Position numbers and translations under genes: made by a program. Shown here one piece after another: positions 23,601 to 31,803 of a DNA stretch of 64,000 nucleotides; within the stretch, counting starts at the first letter, position 1, and each line of letters starts with the position of its first letter. The stretch covers positions 464,501-528,500 of the forward strand of contig NZ_UHFH01000003.1 of assembly GCF_900459225.1 (NCBI RefSeq). The letters are read 5' to 3'. This DNA comes from Streptococcus dysgalactiae subsp. dysgalactiae. Its GTDB lineage: Bacteria > Bacillota > Bacilli > Lactobacillales > Streptococcaceae. Under the pieces are notes generated by a model. The model was not told the origin of the DNA. It ran no database searches and saw only the letters and a program-made list of their open reading frames with translations.

Positions 23601-24533
23601 ATGAAAAAGAAAATTAGCCTCATTTTGAGTGCCTTTTTAGCTGCTTTTCTATTAGTAGCCTGTTCCTCAACAGGAAGCCAAGCTGATAAGAGTGATAAAC
23701 TTAAAGTGGTGGTAACCAATTCTATTCTTGCAGACATGACAAAAATGATTGCAGGAGATAAGATTGATTTGCACAGTATCGTGCCAATCGGGCAGGACCC
23801 GCATGAGTATGAGCCATTACCAGAGGATGTCGAAAAAACGAATAATGCAGATGTGATTTTCTACAACGGCATTAATCTTGAAGATGGTGGACAAGCCTGG
23901 TTTACAAAACTTGTTAAAAACGCTCAAAAGAAAAAGAACAAAGATTACTTTGCTGCTTCAGATGGCGTTGATGTGATTTACCTAGAAGGTGAAAGCGAGA
24001 AGGGCAAAGAAGACCCTCACGCTTGGTTAAATCTAGAAAATGGCATTATTTATTCTAAAAACATTGCCAAACAATTGATGGCCAAAGATCCTAAAAACAA
24101 AGAAACTTACGAAAAAAATCTTAAGGCTTATGTTGCTAAATTAGAAAAACTTGATAAAGAAGCCAAATCAAAATTTGACGCTATTCCAGCTAACAAAAAA
24201 CTGATTGTGACAAGTGAAGGATGCTTCAAGTACTTCTCAAAAGCCTATGGTGTACCATCAGCTTACATTTGGGAGATTAACACCGAAGAAGAAGGAACTC
24301 CTGAGCAAATGTCATCATTGATTGAGAAATTGAAAGTGGTCAAACCAGCTGCTCTTTTTGTAGAATCAAGCGTTGACAGACGTCCAATGGAAACTGTTTC
24401 TAAAGATAGTGGTATTCCAATCTATGCTGAAATCTTTACCGATTCAGTTGCCAAAAAAGGCGAGGATGGGGACAGCTACTATGCGATGATGAAATGGAAC
24501 CTTGATAAGATTTCTGAAGGTCTAGCAAAATAA
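23601..24533 (+). CDS. mtsA: Metal-binding lipoprotein MtsA (Mn/Fe ABC transporter)
   Basis: A 310-residue cluster A-I solute-binding protein anchored to the outer membrane face by a lipid on Cys21 (lipobox LLVAC). The four metal ligands fall exactly where the S. pyogenes protein has them: H68 (in QDPHEY), H140 (EDPHAW), E206 (TSEGCF) and D281 (FTDSV). It delivers Mn2+ or Fe2+ to MtsBC. First gene of the mtsABC operon. Confidence 0.97.
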   Translation: MKKKISLILSAFLAAFLLVACSSTGSQADKSDKLKVVVTNSILADMTKMIAGDKIDLHSIVPIGQDPHEYEPLPEDVEKTNNADVIFYNGINLEDGGQAWFTKLVKNAQKKKNKDYFAASDGVDVIYLEGESEKGKEDPHAWLNLENGIIYSKNIAKQLMAKDPKNKETYEKNLKAYVAKLEKLDKEAKSKFDAIPANKKLIVTSEGCFKYFSKAYGVPSAYIWEINTEEEGTPEQMSSLIEKLKVVKPAALFVESSVDRRPMETVSKDSGIPIYAEIFTDSVAKKGEDGDSYYAMMKWNLDKISEGLAK

Positions 24534-24542
24534 GATAAGAAT

Positions 24543-24576
24543 AAAGCACAGCGTCTTCAGTGTTGTGCTTTGTTTT
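24543..24576 (+). terminator. Hairpin between mtsA and mtsB, probable partial terminator
   Basis: AAAGCACA (24543-24550) pairs with TGTGCTTT (24564-24571), followed by GTTTTATTT. It would lower mtsBC relative to mtsA, giving more binding protein than transporter, as seen in many ABC importer operons. Confidence 0.6.
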
Positions 24577-24597
24577 ATTTCTAAGAAGGAGAGCAAT

Positions 24598-25323
24598 ATG
24601 ATTACAACTACTAATCTTTCTGTCAGCTATGATGGAGATAGCAATGCCCTAGACAATATCAGTTTAACCATTGAAGGTCCTGCGATTGTGGGCATTATTG
24701 GTCCAAACGGAGCAGGTAAGTCAACCTTTATGAAGTCTATCCTCAATTTGATTGATTATAGGGGTCAAGTGAGGGTTGATGACAAGGATGGTCGTAAACT
24801 TGGGCATACGGTCGCGTATGTTGAACAACGAAGCATGATTGATTATCATTTTCCCATTACAGTAAAGGAGTGTGTTGCACTCGGGACCTATCGTAAATTG
24901 GGGCTTTTTCGTCGTGTGGGCAAAAAAGAATTTGACCAGGTTGAAGACTTGTTGGAGCAGGTTGGCTTAGCAGGTTTTGGCAATCGCCCCATTAAATCCT
25001 TATCCGGCGGACAATTTCAACGTATGCTAGTGGCCCGCTGCTTGATTCAAGAATCTGATTATATCTTTTTGGATGAGCCATTTGTTGGCATCGATTCGGT
25101 CAGCGAAAAAATCATTGTAGATCTTCTCAAAGAACTAAAAGCAGCTGGGAAAACCATCTTGATTGTGCACCATGATTTAAGCAAGGTTGAACATTATTTT
25201 GACAAACTCTTGATTTTAAACAAAACCTTGGTGGCCTATGGTAAAGTTGACGATGTTTTTACCGTCGATACCTTGTCAAAAGCCTATGGTAACCATTTGA
25301 TTTTAGGAAAGGAGATGGTGTAA
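24598..25323 (+). CDS. mtsB: Metal ABC transporter ATP-binding protein MtsB
   Basis: A 241-residue ATPase. Walker A GPNGAGKS (about residues 37-44), signature LSGGQFQ, Walker B YIFLDEPF and the switch His in HHDLS are all present. ATG at 24598 follows AAGGAGA; an upstream in-frame start at 24565 would read through the hairpin and is rejected. The stop overlaps the ribosome binding site region of mtsC. Confidence 0.96.
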   Translation: MITTTNLSVSYDGDSNALDNISLTIEGPAIVGIIGPNGAGKSTFMKSILNLIDYRGQVRVDDKDGRKLGHTVAYVEQRSMIDYHFPITVKECVALGTYRKLGLFRRVGKKEFDQVEDLLEQVGLAGFGNRPIKSLSGGQFQRMLVARCLIQESDYIFLDEPFVGIDSVSEKIIVDLLKELKAAGKTILIVHHDLSKVEHYFDKLLILNKTLVAYGKVDDVFTVDTLSKAYGNHLILGKEMV

Positions 25324-26172
25324 ATGTCTCTGAAATTTTTTGAAGGCTTGATGTCTTATCATTTTTTACAGAATGCTTTGGTAACAGCCATTGTCATTGG
25401 TGTTGTCTCTGGTGCCGTAGGATGCTTCATTATTCTCAGATCCATGTCTCTCATGGGAGATGCAATCTCGCATGCTGTTTTGCCAGGCGTTGCTCTTTCT
25501 TTTATCTTAGGCATTAACTTCTTTATTGGGGCTATTATTTTTGGCTTATTAGCCTCTGTCATTATTACTTACATTAAGGAAAATTCTGTTATCAAAGGGG
25601 ATACTGCTATTGGTATAACCTTTAGTTCTTTTTTAGCTTTGGGAATTATTCTAATCGGTGTGGCTAATAGTTCGACTGACCTGTTTCACATCTTATTTGG
25701 TAATATCTTAGCAGTGCAAGATAGTGATAAATGGATTACTATTGGGGTTTCTGTTTTTGTGTTAGGCATTATTATTCTCTTCTTTAAAGAGTTGTTAATC
25801 ACGTCCTTTGACCCAATATTAGCCAAATCAATGGGTATGAATGTCAATGCTTATCATTACATGCTGATGATATTATTGACATTGGTGTCAGTGACAGCAA
25901 TGCAAAGTGTTGGTACCATTCTGATTGTGGCACTCCTTATCACACCAGCCGCGACAGCTTATCTTTATGCTAATAGTTTAAAAGTCATGCTAGTGATGTC
26001 ATCTGCTATCGGAGCTTTGAGTTCTGTATTAGGGCTCTATCTAGGATACACCTTCAATGTTGCCGCAGGGTCAAGTATTGTGTTGACATCAGCAGCTATT
26101 TTCCTAATTAGTTTTTTTATCTCACCTAAGCAAGGTTATATCAAAAAAGTGATGATGCCAAAATCAAAATAG
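25324..26172 (+). CDS. mtsC: Metal ABC transporter permease MtsC
   Basis: A 282-residue membrane protein of the ABC-3 family with eight or so hydrophobic segments. It carries the family motif GDAISHAVLPGVALSFILG (about residues 46-64), which contacts the ATPase. It forms the membrane channel for Mn/Fe uptake. The start directly follows the mtsB stop, and a terminator lies 26 bases after the end. Confidence 0.96.
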   Translation: MSLKFFEGLMSYHFLQNALVTAIVIGVVSGAVGCFIILRSMSLMGDAISHAVLPGVALSFILGINFFIGAIIFGLLASVIITYIKENSVIKGDTAIGITFSSFLALGIILIGVANSSTDLFHILFGNILAVQDSDKWITIGVSVFVLGIIILFFKELLITSFDPILAKSMGMNVNAYHYMLMILLTLVSVTAMQSVGTILIVALLITPAATAYLYANSLKVMLVMSSAIGALSSVLGLYLGYTFNVAAGSSIVLTSAAIFLISFFISPKQGYIKKVMMPKSK

Positions 26173-26197
26173 ATAAATAAGCAATCATTACTTTTAA

Positions 26198-26249
26198 CAC
26201 CTCATATGGTATGCTGACTCCAATCAGAATATCATCGAGGTGCTTTTTT
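26198..26249 (+). terminator. mtsABC terminator
   Basis: CACCTC (26198-26203) pairs with GAGGTG (26237-26242), with further pairing inside, followed by CT6. Confidence 0.75.
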
Positions 26250-26254
26250 AACGA

Positions 26255-26286
26255 CAAAAGAACCATCGAATCACTCGATGGTTCTT
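26255..26286 (-). terminator. Terminator of the cyclophilin gene
   Basis: On the minus strand AAGAACCATCGA (26286-26275) pairs with TCGATGGTTCTT (26269-26258) and is followed by TTTTG. The stem is 12 bp and perfect. Confidence 0.8.
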
Positions 26287-26302
26287 GAAAAGTAGTTGCC
26301 TG

Positions 26303-27109
26303 TTATTTGTTAAAGCGGTAGTCTTTAATAACCTCAATGGAATGAATGGTAATGTCATCCACCGGTTTATCGTTTTGACCAACAGCAACCGCAGCAATGT
26401 TATCAACAATATCCATGCCTTCGATGACCTGGCCAAAAACAGTATAGCCTCCGTCTAAACTTGGATTGCCTCCCTGCTCATAGGCTGAAATGATAGGTTT
26501 TGGATAATTAGCGCTAGACAATGCCTTACTTTGGTTTTTCTTATTTTGGTTAATGAAGAATTGGCTGCCGTTAGTATCAGCGCCAGCATTTGCCATGGCC
26601 AGAGCACCTCGGATATTATATAAAAATGGAGAAATTTCATTAGCAAAACCATTGCCAGCATCTTTTTTGGCATCTTTGCCTTTCCAAATGGACTCGCCAC
26701 CAGTACCATTTCCTTTAGGGTCGCCCGCTTGAATCATGAAATCGTTAATCACACGATGGAAGGTTACCTTATCATAATAACCGTTTTTAGCGTGGGTGAG
26801 GAAGTTTTCTACGGCTAGTGGAGCATATTTAGGGAACAGTTTTAGCGTGATATCACCCTGACTAGTTTTCATTACTACCTTGGCTTCATCTTTGCCAACT
26901 TCTTTATTTAATTGAGGGAATTGGCTAGCGTCGGCTTTAAGAGCTTTTTGAATATTTTCTTCATAGGCTTTTGAAGCTGCTTCACTTTCTTCCTTCGCAA
27001 TTTTTCCATCCACGTACTTATCACCTTTTATGGCTCTGTCGACGGATTCGCAAGCACTTAAACTAAGTAAACTAACAGTTAATAGGCTGAGGGATAGTAA
27101 TTTTTTCAT
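26303..27109 (-). CDS. Lipoprotein cyclophilin-type peptidyl-prolyl isomerase
   Basis: A 268-residue protein with a lipoprotein signal (LLSLSAC, lipid on Cys20) and a cyclophilin domain from about residue 75: FHRVINDFMIQAGDP carries the catalytic Arg, with NGSQFFI and GYTVFGQVIEGMDIVD further on. It would catalyse prolyl isomerisation of exported proteins at the cell surface, like pneumococcal SlrA. Single gene with its own terminator, next to the prophage left end. Confidence 0.93.
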   Translation of the reverse strand: MKKLLSLSLLTVSLLSLSACESVDRAIKGDKYVDGKIAKEESEAASKAYEENIQKALKADASQFPQLNKEVGKDEAKVVMKTSQGDITLKLFPKYAPLAVENFLTHAKNGYYDKVTFHRVINDFMIQAGDPKGNGTGGESIWKGKDAKKDAGNGFANEISPFLYNIRGALAMANAGADTNGSQFFINQNKKNQSKALSSANYPKPIISAYEQGGNPSLDGGYTVFGQVIEGMDIVDNIAAVAVGQNDKPVDDITIHSIEVIKDYRFNK

Positions 27110-27460
27110 GTCTACTCCTAGGAAATATTTTCTTTAATTTTACCATAAATGAAAAGGAAAACAGCAGTTAAGGAATTAAAAAGAAGCGTTTTCCACCTCA
27201 TCATCTGACATTCTTAAAAAGGATGTTATGACAGTTATTATAGCACAAGATAAGGAGTATACCCTTAAAATAGCCAGCTTTTTTAAGTTCTATTTCCTAA
27301 TGTCCAAAAAATGGTATAATGATATTATAATATTTTAAAATTTATACGCAAGCACGTTAGCCCAAAACGTTGATATTATAGTGTTTTAGATTTTTTATTT
27401 TGTCCGAAAAAGCAATAAAAATCACTAAAAGTAATATTTAGTCGGGGAGTAGGTCGGGGA
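27110..27460. other. Left boundary region of the prophage
   Basis: The chromosome-prophage joint (attL) must lie here, between the cyclophilin gene and the integrase stop at 27461; attR is outside the window, so the core cannot be read. A plus-strand extended -10 promoter (TGGTATAAT, TATAAT at 27315-27320) points toward the prophage. It may be the promoter of the chromosomal gene now displaced to the far side. Confidence 0.5.
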
Positions 27461-28627
27461 CTATTTGATACTGCGCATGAACGTTTCTGTAACGCTACTA
27501 ACAACTTCATCCTTGATATGTGTGTATTTATTCGTCATATAATTTGTAGAATGACCAAGTGCTGCCGCCATATGCTCAACGGGTACACCAGCTATCTGTC
27601 CTTGTGTGGCAAAAAAGTGTCTCATCATATGTGGAGTAAAACGAACCTTGCATTTTTCGTTTACTTTACCAAAAAGATTGTAAATGTAATTATTGTGAAT
27701 TGGTTTGCCGGCAAAAGACGAGTTTACTTTTTTATCATCCCCAAGAAATAAAAAATCTGTTTTATTTAAAATGCGATTGTGACTTAAAGCTATGTTTATT
27801 GATGTATCAACTGCTTTTTTGAGCAAGCGTGATGTTTTGCTATCCAATTGTACATATCTTTCTGACGATGCAGTCTTTAGTCCTCCGCCGTTCTGTCTAG
27901 CCCTTGTTCTTGACTCGTCTATTTTTAAAACCGCGCGATCATTAGTGTTATAAGTTATGTTGCCTAATTTTATGCCAGCCACCTCGCTCCTGCGTAATCC
28001 AAGATAGGTTATTCTTACCATCACATAATCATAGTCGTCAAGCACTCGTCTAGCGACCTTATCCCAAGTTTTAAATTCCTCGATAGACCTACGCTTATCA
28101 ACAGGCTTTACCTTGCTAGCACCAACATCAATAAATTCAACGATATTATCGTCAAGCATTTTATTTTTAACGGCATGATTTAACATAATACTAAAAATGT
28201 TGTGTAAGTGCTTTACTGTGCTTCTTGCATGTGTATCGAGTAATTCATTGATGTAATTTTCATAGTCTATTCGACTAATAGCATTCATCTTTTTCTTGCC
28301 GAATTTGGGGCTAATATGATTATTAAAGTTTTTAATACGCTCTTCATAAGTATCGGGAGACCACGCTCCAGCTTTTAATCTATTATCAACGTATATATCC
28401 CAGTATTCATCAACAGTCAAGTTTTTATTATAAGCAAATTCATTGTTTTCTATTTTTCGCTCAATTTCAGCTAGCAACAAACGAGCTTCTTGTATCGTTT
28501 TTATGCCACTTTCCGTAGCCTCCTTTTTTTCTCCGTTTAAGTAATAACCTCTACGGATATAGTATCGTTTACCTTTTAAGGTAACGTACCAAAATATGTT
28601 TGGGTATTTTGTTTTATTATATTTCAT
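27461..28627 (-). CDS. int: Prophage tyrosine-recombinase integrase
   Basis: A 388-residue integrase from the ATG at 28627, which has AAAGGA upstream; the frame opens earlier but without a start signal. The N-terminal arm-binding part (residues 1-60), core-binding domain (70-165) and catalytic domain are present, with R212, H333, R336, H359 and nucleophile Y368. It lies at the left end of the prophage with its 3' end facing attL, the usual place in streptococcal siphophages. Confidence 0.93.
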   Translation of the reverse strand: MKYNKTKYPNIFWYVTLKGKRYYIRRGYYLNGEKKEATESGIKTIQEARLLLAEIERKIENNEFAYNKNLTVDEYWDIYVDNRLKAGAWSPDTYEERIKNFNNHISPKFGKKKMNAISRIDYENYINELLDTHARSTVKHLHNIFSIMLNHAVKNKMLDDNIVEFIDVGASKVKPVDKRRSIEEFKTWDKVARRVLDDYDYVMVRITYLGLRRSEVAGIKLGNITYNTNDRAVLKIDESRTRARQNGGGLKTASSERYVQLDSKTSRLLKKAVDTSINIALSHNRILNKTDFLFLGDDKKVNSSFAGKPIHNNYIYNLFGKVNEKCKVRFTPHMMRHFFATQGQIAGVPVEHMAAALGHSTNYMTNKYTHIKDEVVSSVTETFMRSIK

Positions 28628-28646
28628 TTTTAAATCCTTTCTTTTT

Positions 28647-28664
28647 GACTTTTGGACGAGGTCG
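28647..28664. repeat. 18-bp repeat shared with 34101-34118
   Basis: GACTTTTGGACGAGGTCG occurs here, upstream of the integrase start, and identically at 34101-34118, where it leads into the ribosome binding site of the 34131 gene. As the integrase is on the minus strand, its 5' leader is the reverse complement of the 34131 leader. Confidence 0.7.
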
Positions 28665-28676
28665 GTTGAAAGGATA

Positions 28677-28705
28677 TTGGCATCACCTCCTAAAAATGGT
28701 ATAAT
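28677..28705 (+). promoter_or_regulatory. Promoter of the candidate prophage small RNA
   Basis: TTGGCA (28677-28682), a 17-base spacer and TATAAT (28700-28705) preceded by TGG. Confidence 0.65.
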
Positions 28706-28711
28706 TGGGTA

Positions 28712-28797
28712 CAAGAAAACGAGCCATTTAATGCTTTTTTCTTATACGATTTTGCCTCACGCTCTCCTCGACCAAAATTTGAGCGTGGGGCTTTTTT
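28712..28797 (+). ncRNA. Candidate prophage small RNA between int and the P63C gene
   Basis: A strong promoter and a strong terminator lie about 90 bases apart with no open frame between. The terminator has stem CCTCACGCTC (28755-28764) and GAGCGTGGGG (28781-28790) with T6. Its 16-base loop contains TCCTCGACC, complementary to GGTCGAGGA at 34114-34122, which covers the Shine-Dalgarno of the 34131 gene. The RNA is opposite in direction to the flanking leftward lysogeny genes, so it would be made in the lysogen independently of them. Confidence 0.55.
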
Positions 28798-29689
28798 ATT
28801 TGTCTTCATCAAATTCTAAATCTAATTCAATTATACCGTCTTCTCTAGATGTCATAACATTAAATTTCTCTTTGAAATCTTTCCAGTTAGATGAAATTCT
28901 CATAATCCCAAGAACTTTATAAATTTGAGCGTTTAAATCAGGATGTCCTATATCTGGTGTTAAAGTTTGGAAAAATCTAGCTTTATATTGACCTTTCTTT
29001 GTTTTTGGAGTTCTTCTTTTTAATTCTTCTAACACTCCATCAGGCAGTCTTTTATAAATCAATTCGTTTGTCCATTTACCAACAACACCTGGACGCCTTT
29101 TAATTGATTGAACATCGTAGCTCCACCCGTTCAATCTAAAAATTTCCATATAAAAATCATCTGGAAACATCTTTTGCCATTTTAGCAATTCTTCACTAAT
29201 ATATGCTTTAAATATTTTTTGAAGCTCAAAACGTTCTCTCTCATATTGATAACCAGTAGCTTCATCTACTAAAGCAGTAACACCAACTTTCGCAAGTGAG
29301 CGAACTAACATTTCCGCTTTTTGTGCAGTTCTCATCTGAGCTTCTGATTTGATAGCTCCAATTTCTCTAGCTTTTAAATATAAATCTGATACTAGCGGTA
29401 AAATGTTAGCATCAAAACCTAATTGAATCCTACCATTTAAATCCATATATTCAATTTTGTTGATCACACCCCTTAAATCCTTTGATATCAATGGTTGAAG
29501 GTTTTTTGCATCCATAAAAGTAGGTATTCCGATCACACGGGTATTGCCTCTACTAGGTCTGTCCAATGCTTTAAAAACACCAGCTTGGGTGATGATTCGC
29601 TGACCGTTATTTAAAACTGCTACATCAAGAGTTGTATTATCTAAGACTAATTTACCCTCGTGAGTTGCATGTAAAACTTCATTTTCCAT
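28796..29689 (-). CDS. P63C domain protein in the lysogeny module
   Basis: A 297-residue protein with the P63C domain in its C-terminal half (WQKMFPDDFYMEIFRLNGW, KRLPDGVLEELKRRTPKTKKG, FFQTLTPDIGHPDLNAQIYKV). The N-terminal part resembles antirepressor-like or HTH-associated regions (VAVLNNGQRIITQAGVFKALDRPSRG). ATG at 29689 has AGGAG upstream. It lies between integrase and CI, the usual position for lysogen-expressed cargo genes. Its function is unknown; a role in phage defence or host control is possible but unproven. Confidence 0.75.
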   Translation of the reverse strand: MENEVLHATHEGKLVLDNTTLDVAVLNNGQRIITQAGVFKALDRPSRGNTRVIGIPTFMDAKNLQPLISKDLRGVINKIEYMDLNGRIQLGFDANILPLVSDLYLKAREIGAIKSEAQMRTAQKAEMLVRSLAKVGVTALVDEATGYQYERERFELQKIFKAYISEELLKWQKMFPDDFYMEIFRLNGWSYDVQSIKRRPGVVGKWTNELIYKRLPDGVLEELKRRTPKTKKGQYKARFFQTLTPDIGHPDLNAQIYKVLGIMRISSNWKDFKEKFNVMTSREDGIIELDLEFDEDK

Positions 29690-29724
29690 ATTTTCTCCTA
29701 AACTCATTCACAACCGTAGCTTCG

Positions 29725-30480
29725 TTAGCTATGATTTCCCGAATAACTCCCCACAACTTCACCAATAATCCTAAAATCACTATCTGCGTCTATCGGTATA
29801 TCTGGATAGTCACCGCATTGATTTAAACTGTGTAAAAACGCCCCTTCGGTGTTTATAAACAGCTGCTTGACATAAGCGTCACCGTAATATTCAAACACTC
29901 CTATATCGCCGTCTGATAGGTTTATTGATAACTTGACAAATACATAATCACCAGAGTGATATTTTGGCTCCATGGAATTACCATAGACTGGGATAACAAA
30001 ATCAGCGTCATAATCGACTGGCAACTCAATTGTTTCTACTTGTACATCATTTAGATACTGCCCTGTACCGGCTGAAGCAGCATGGTCGTAGTAGTTATAA
30101 GAGAATAATTCTACTACTGTATCTTCGTTATTCTTAATTTCTTTCTGTTGTTCCAATAAAGTTTCAGCTGTATCTAAAACAATTATCTGTCTACTGTGTT
30201 CTAGTTGAGAAGAAGTAGCATTTATTTTTTGTAGAGTAGATGGGATGAGTTCTGGTGATTCGGTTTCTTGGATTTTATATATTTCGTCACCTAAAAGCTT
30301 CGATTTTGGTATTCCGAAAATAGAAGCCATTTGTTCTATATTATCCATTAGAGGTTTGTTTCTACCCACCTCCCAAGCTGAAATGGCTGTTGGAGCTATT
30401 TTTAACTTTCTAGCTAGCTCTTTTTGGGTTAGCTTATTTTGTTTTCTGAAATATTTGATATTATCCGATAAGTTAGCCAT
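29725..30480 (-). CDS. CI-type repressor with LexA-like peptidase
   Basis: A 251-residue repressor. Residues 5-60 are an XRE helix-turn-helix (KQNKLTQKELARKLKIAPTAISAWEVGR). The C-terminal half is an S24 peptidase with cleavage site A137-G138 (in AASAGTG), Ser169 (GNSMEP) and Lys205 (AYVKQ). It keeps the prophage silent and self-cleaves on RecA activation. ATG at 30480 follows a GGAGC-type site. Operators lie immediately upstream. Confidence 0.9.
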   Translation of the reverse strand: MANLSDNIKYFRKQNKLTQKELARKLKIAPTAISAWEVGRNKPLMDNIEQMASIFGIPKSKLLGDEIYKIQETESPELIPSTLQKINATSSQLEHSRQIIVLDTAETLLEQQKEIKNNEDTVVELFSYNYYDHAASAGTGQYLNDVQVETIELPVDYDADFVIPVYGNSMEPKYHSGDYVFVKLSINLSDGDIGVFEYYGDAYVKQLFINTEGAFLHSLNQCGDYPDIPIDADSDFRIIGEVVGSYSGNHS

Positions 30481-30496
30481 CTTTTGCTCCTTTACT

Positions 30497-30605
30497 ATTA
30501 TATGTCTAACAACATTGTACACTTCAAGTGGAATAAATGCAATATTTTTTTAGCAAAATGCAAAAAAATACTTGCAAGTACACTTCAAGTGTAGTATACT
30601 ATAAT
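30497..30605. promoter_or_regulatory. Divergent CI/early promoters with two CI operators
   Basis: The palindrome TACACTTCAAGTGTA is at 30579-30593 and a near copy at 30518-30532. The right operator fills the spacer of the early promoter (TTGCAA at 30572-30577, TATACT at 30595-30600). The left one covers the -35 side of the leftward promoter (minus-strand TATAAT at 30502-30497). A third copy is at 32596-32610. Confidence 0.75.
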
Positions 30606-30646
30606 CAAGCTTAAGGAATTAAGCAAAACAAAAGGAGGTACAGCTA

Positions 30647-30748
30647 ATGAAATCTAGGCTAAACAAAAAGCCTAAACACAAAGAAATTGAGCTCGAAATC
30701 AAGATTCTTTGGTTTAAGCTTAAGATTCACTACTCAATAGAGTGGTGA
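30647..30748 (+). CDS. Small basic protein, first early gene (33 aa)
   Basis: AAAGGAGG lies before the ATG at 30647; the 33-residue product is very rich in Lys and Ile (MKSRLNKKPKHKEIELEIK). It is the first frame after the early promoter and has the best ribosome binding site nearby, so it is probably translated. Function unknown. The hairpin AGAGGGCT/AAGCCCTCT follows at about 30757-30776. Confidence 0.5.
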   Translation: MKSRLNKKPKHKEIELEIKILWFKLKIHYSIEW

Positions 30749-30842
30749 GGATAATTAGAGGGCTAAGAAGCCCTCTCCCCCTAACGGGGTAAGTTTAGTT
30801 TAGCACATTGGCTGTATCTCCGCAAGAATGAAAGGAGAGTAA

Positions 30843-30980
30843 ATGGATGAAATAAAAATTAGAAATGATGGCATTTATTTAAATGATAAAAAAATAAAAT
30901 CCGCACAGGCTTACAGAGTCAAAAGTGACAAGAATGGCTATGCGGAAGTGTTCATCAAGCTATTTGTTAAATTGACCTGA
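30843..30980 (+). CDS. Small early protein (45 aa)
   Basis: AAAGGAGAG precedes the ATG at 30843. The 45-residue product (MDEIKIRNDGIYLNDKKIKS) looks like two beta-strands and a basic tail. It overlaps the convergent DUF2513 gene by 21 bases. Function unknown. Confidence 0.5.
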   Translation: MDEIKIRNDGIYLNDKKIKSAQAYRVKSDKNGYAEVFIKLFVKLT

Positions 30981-31340
30981 AATTAAATTTGAAATAACCT
31001 GAGCTGAGATATCTTTCAGGACATCAAGAGAAGTAGAACCGACGTTTTTGGCAATATCTTTAGTCTTGCTCCAGTTACTATCTTGCCGGATATTCGCTAA
31101 AAATTCATGGCCTAGAGGCGATAAATCTTTTACGATACAACCTTCAGAAAAATAAGATACCTTTCCGAGAAAGAAACCGCTATTGTCACATTGTCGGATG
31201 TGATACATGATTTCATTGGCTGAATATTCTGGTAACTGTGCAAATTCTTCTTTAGAGGCAAATAAAGCGTAATTACCATAGTCAGCGCGTTCCTCTATAT
31301 TAAGTAAGATGTCACGAATGCAATCGGGATTTAATTTCAT
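30960..31340 (-). CDS. DUF2513 family protein
   Basis: A 126-residue protein of the DUF2513 family, common in Gram-positive prophages and phage islands (MKLNPDCIRDILLNIEERAD, EIMYHIRQCDNSGF, DLSPLGHEFLANIRQDSNWSKTK). ATG at 31340 with AGGAGG eight bases upstream. It is transcribed against the early operon, so it is expressed in the lysogen or under its own control. Function unknown. Confidence 0.8.
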   Translation of the reverse strand: MKLNPDCIRDILLNIEERADYGNYALFASKEEFAQLPEYSANEIMYHIRQCDNSGFFLGKVSYFSEGCIVKDLSPLGHEFLANIRQDSNWSKTKDIAKNVGSTSLDVLKDISAQVISNLISGQFNK

Positions 31341-31372
31341 CAACTTATCCTCCTTTCTGCTAGGATAAGTTG
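31341..31372. promoter_or_regulatory. 11-bp inverted repeat over a divergent start region
   Basis: CAACTTATCCT (31341-31351) and AGGATAAGTTG (31362-31372) are perfect inverse copies around ten bases. The DUF2513 ribosome binding site lies inside, and TATAAC for the rightward gene lies just outside. It could be an operator or an RNA hairpin that hides the ribosome binding site. Confidence 0.5.
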
Positions 31373-31398
31373 ATTATAACATTTTTAGGAGGCACAAA

Positions 31399-31557
31399 AT
31401 GAATTGGAAAAAACTAATGCTTGGCGATTTAGAACACACGTTTACTAGTCGTGATGGCAAAGAAAAAACAAGTATTGAATTTGAAGGCGGAGTTTTACCA
31501 GCTCTGTTAGTGTTGGGCGGTATCGCTTGGATGATTGCTTGGTTTATTACAAAATAA
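31399..31557 (+). CDS. Small membrane protein (52 aa)
   Basis: TAGGAGG precedes the ATG at 31399. The product has a polar first half (MNWKKLMLGDLEHTFTSRDG) and one C-terminal membrane helix (ALLVLGGIAWMIAWFI). It is followed closely by a second membrane-protein gene. Both could act in exclusion, but nothing shows it. Confidence 0.55.
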   Translation: MNWKKLMLGDLEHTFTSRDGKEKTSIEFEGGVLPALLVLGGIAWMIAWFITK

Positions 31558-31590
31558 AAACTCCCAAGAGGGAGTGGAAGGAGGGACGAT

Positions 31591-31803
31591 ATGGTGAAGG
31601 AAGTTAAAAAGCTTGCCGACGATATGGCTTGTTTGGTTATTTGGGCTATCATATTGCTGTTATTATACCTTTTAACCTCAGGCTGGATATGGCTAGCTGT
31701 CAAATTTGTAATGACTGTCATGCTTATCTTCGGCGTACGAGATTGGTTTGTTGATTGGACGTTATTTTCCCTTAAACAAAAATATTATAAAACGGATGAG
31801 TAA
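31591..31803 (+). CDS. Small two-span membrane protein
   Basis: A 70-residue protein with two hydrophobic segments (MACLVIWAIILLLLYLL and WIWLAVKFVMTVMLIFGV). GGAGGG precedes the start. Its end overlaps the convergent gene at 31762 by 42 bases. Function unknown. Confidence 0.55.
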   Translation: MVKEVKKLADDMACLVIWAIILLLLYLLTSGWIWLAVKFVMTVMLIFGVRDWFVDWTLFSLKQKYYKTDE

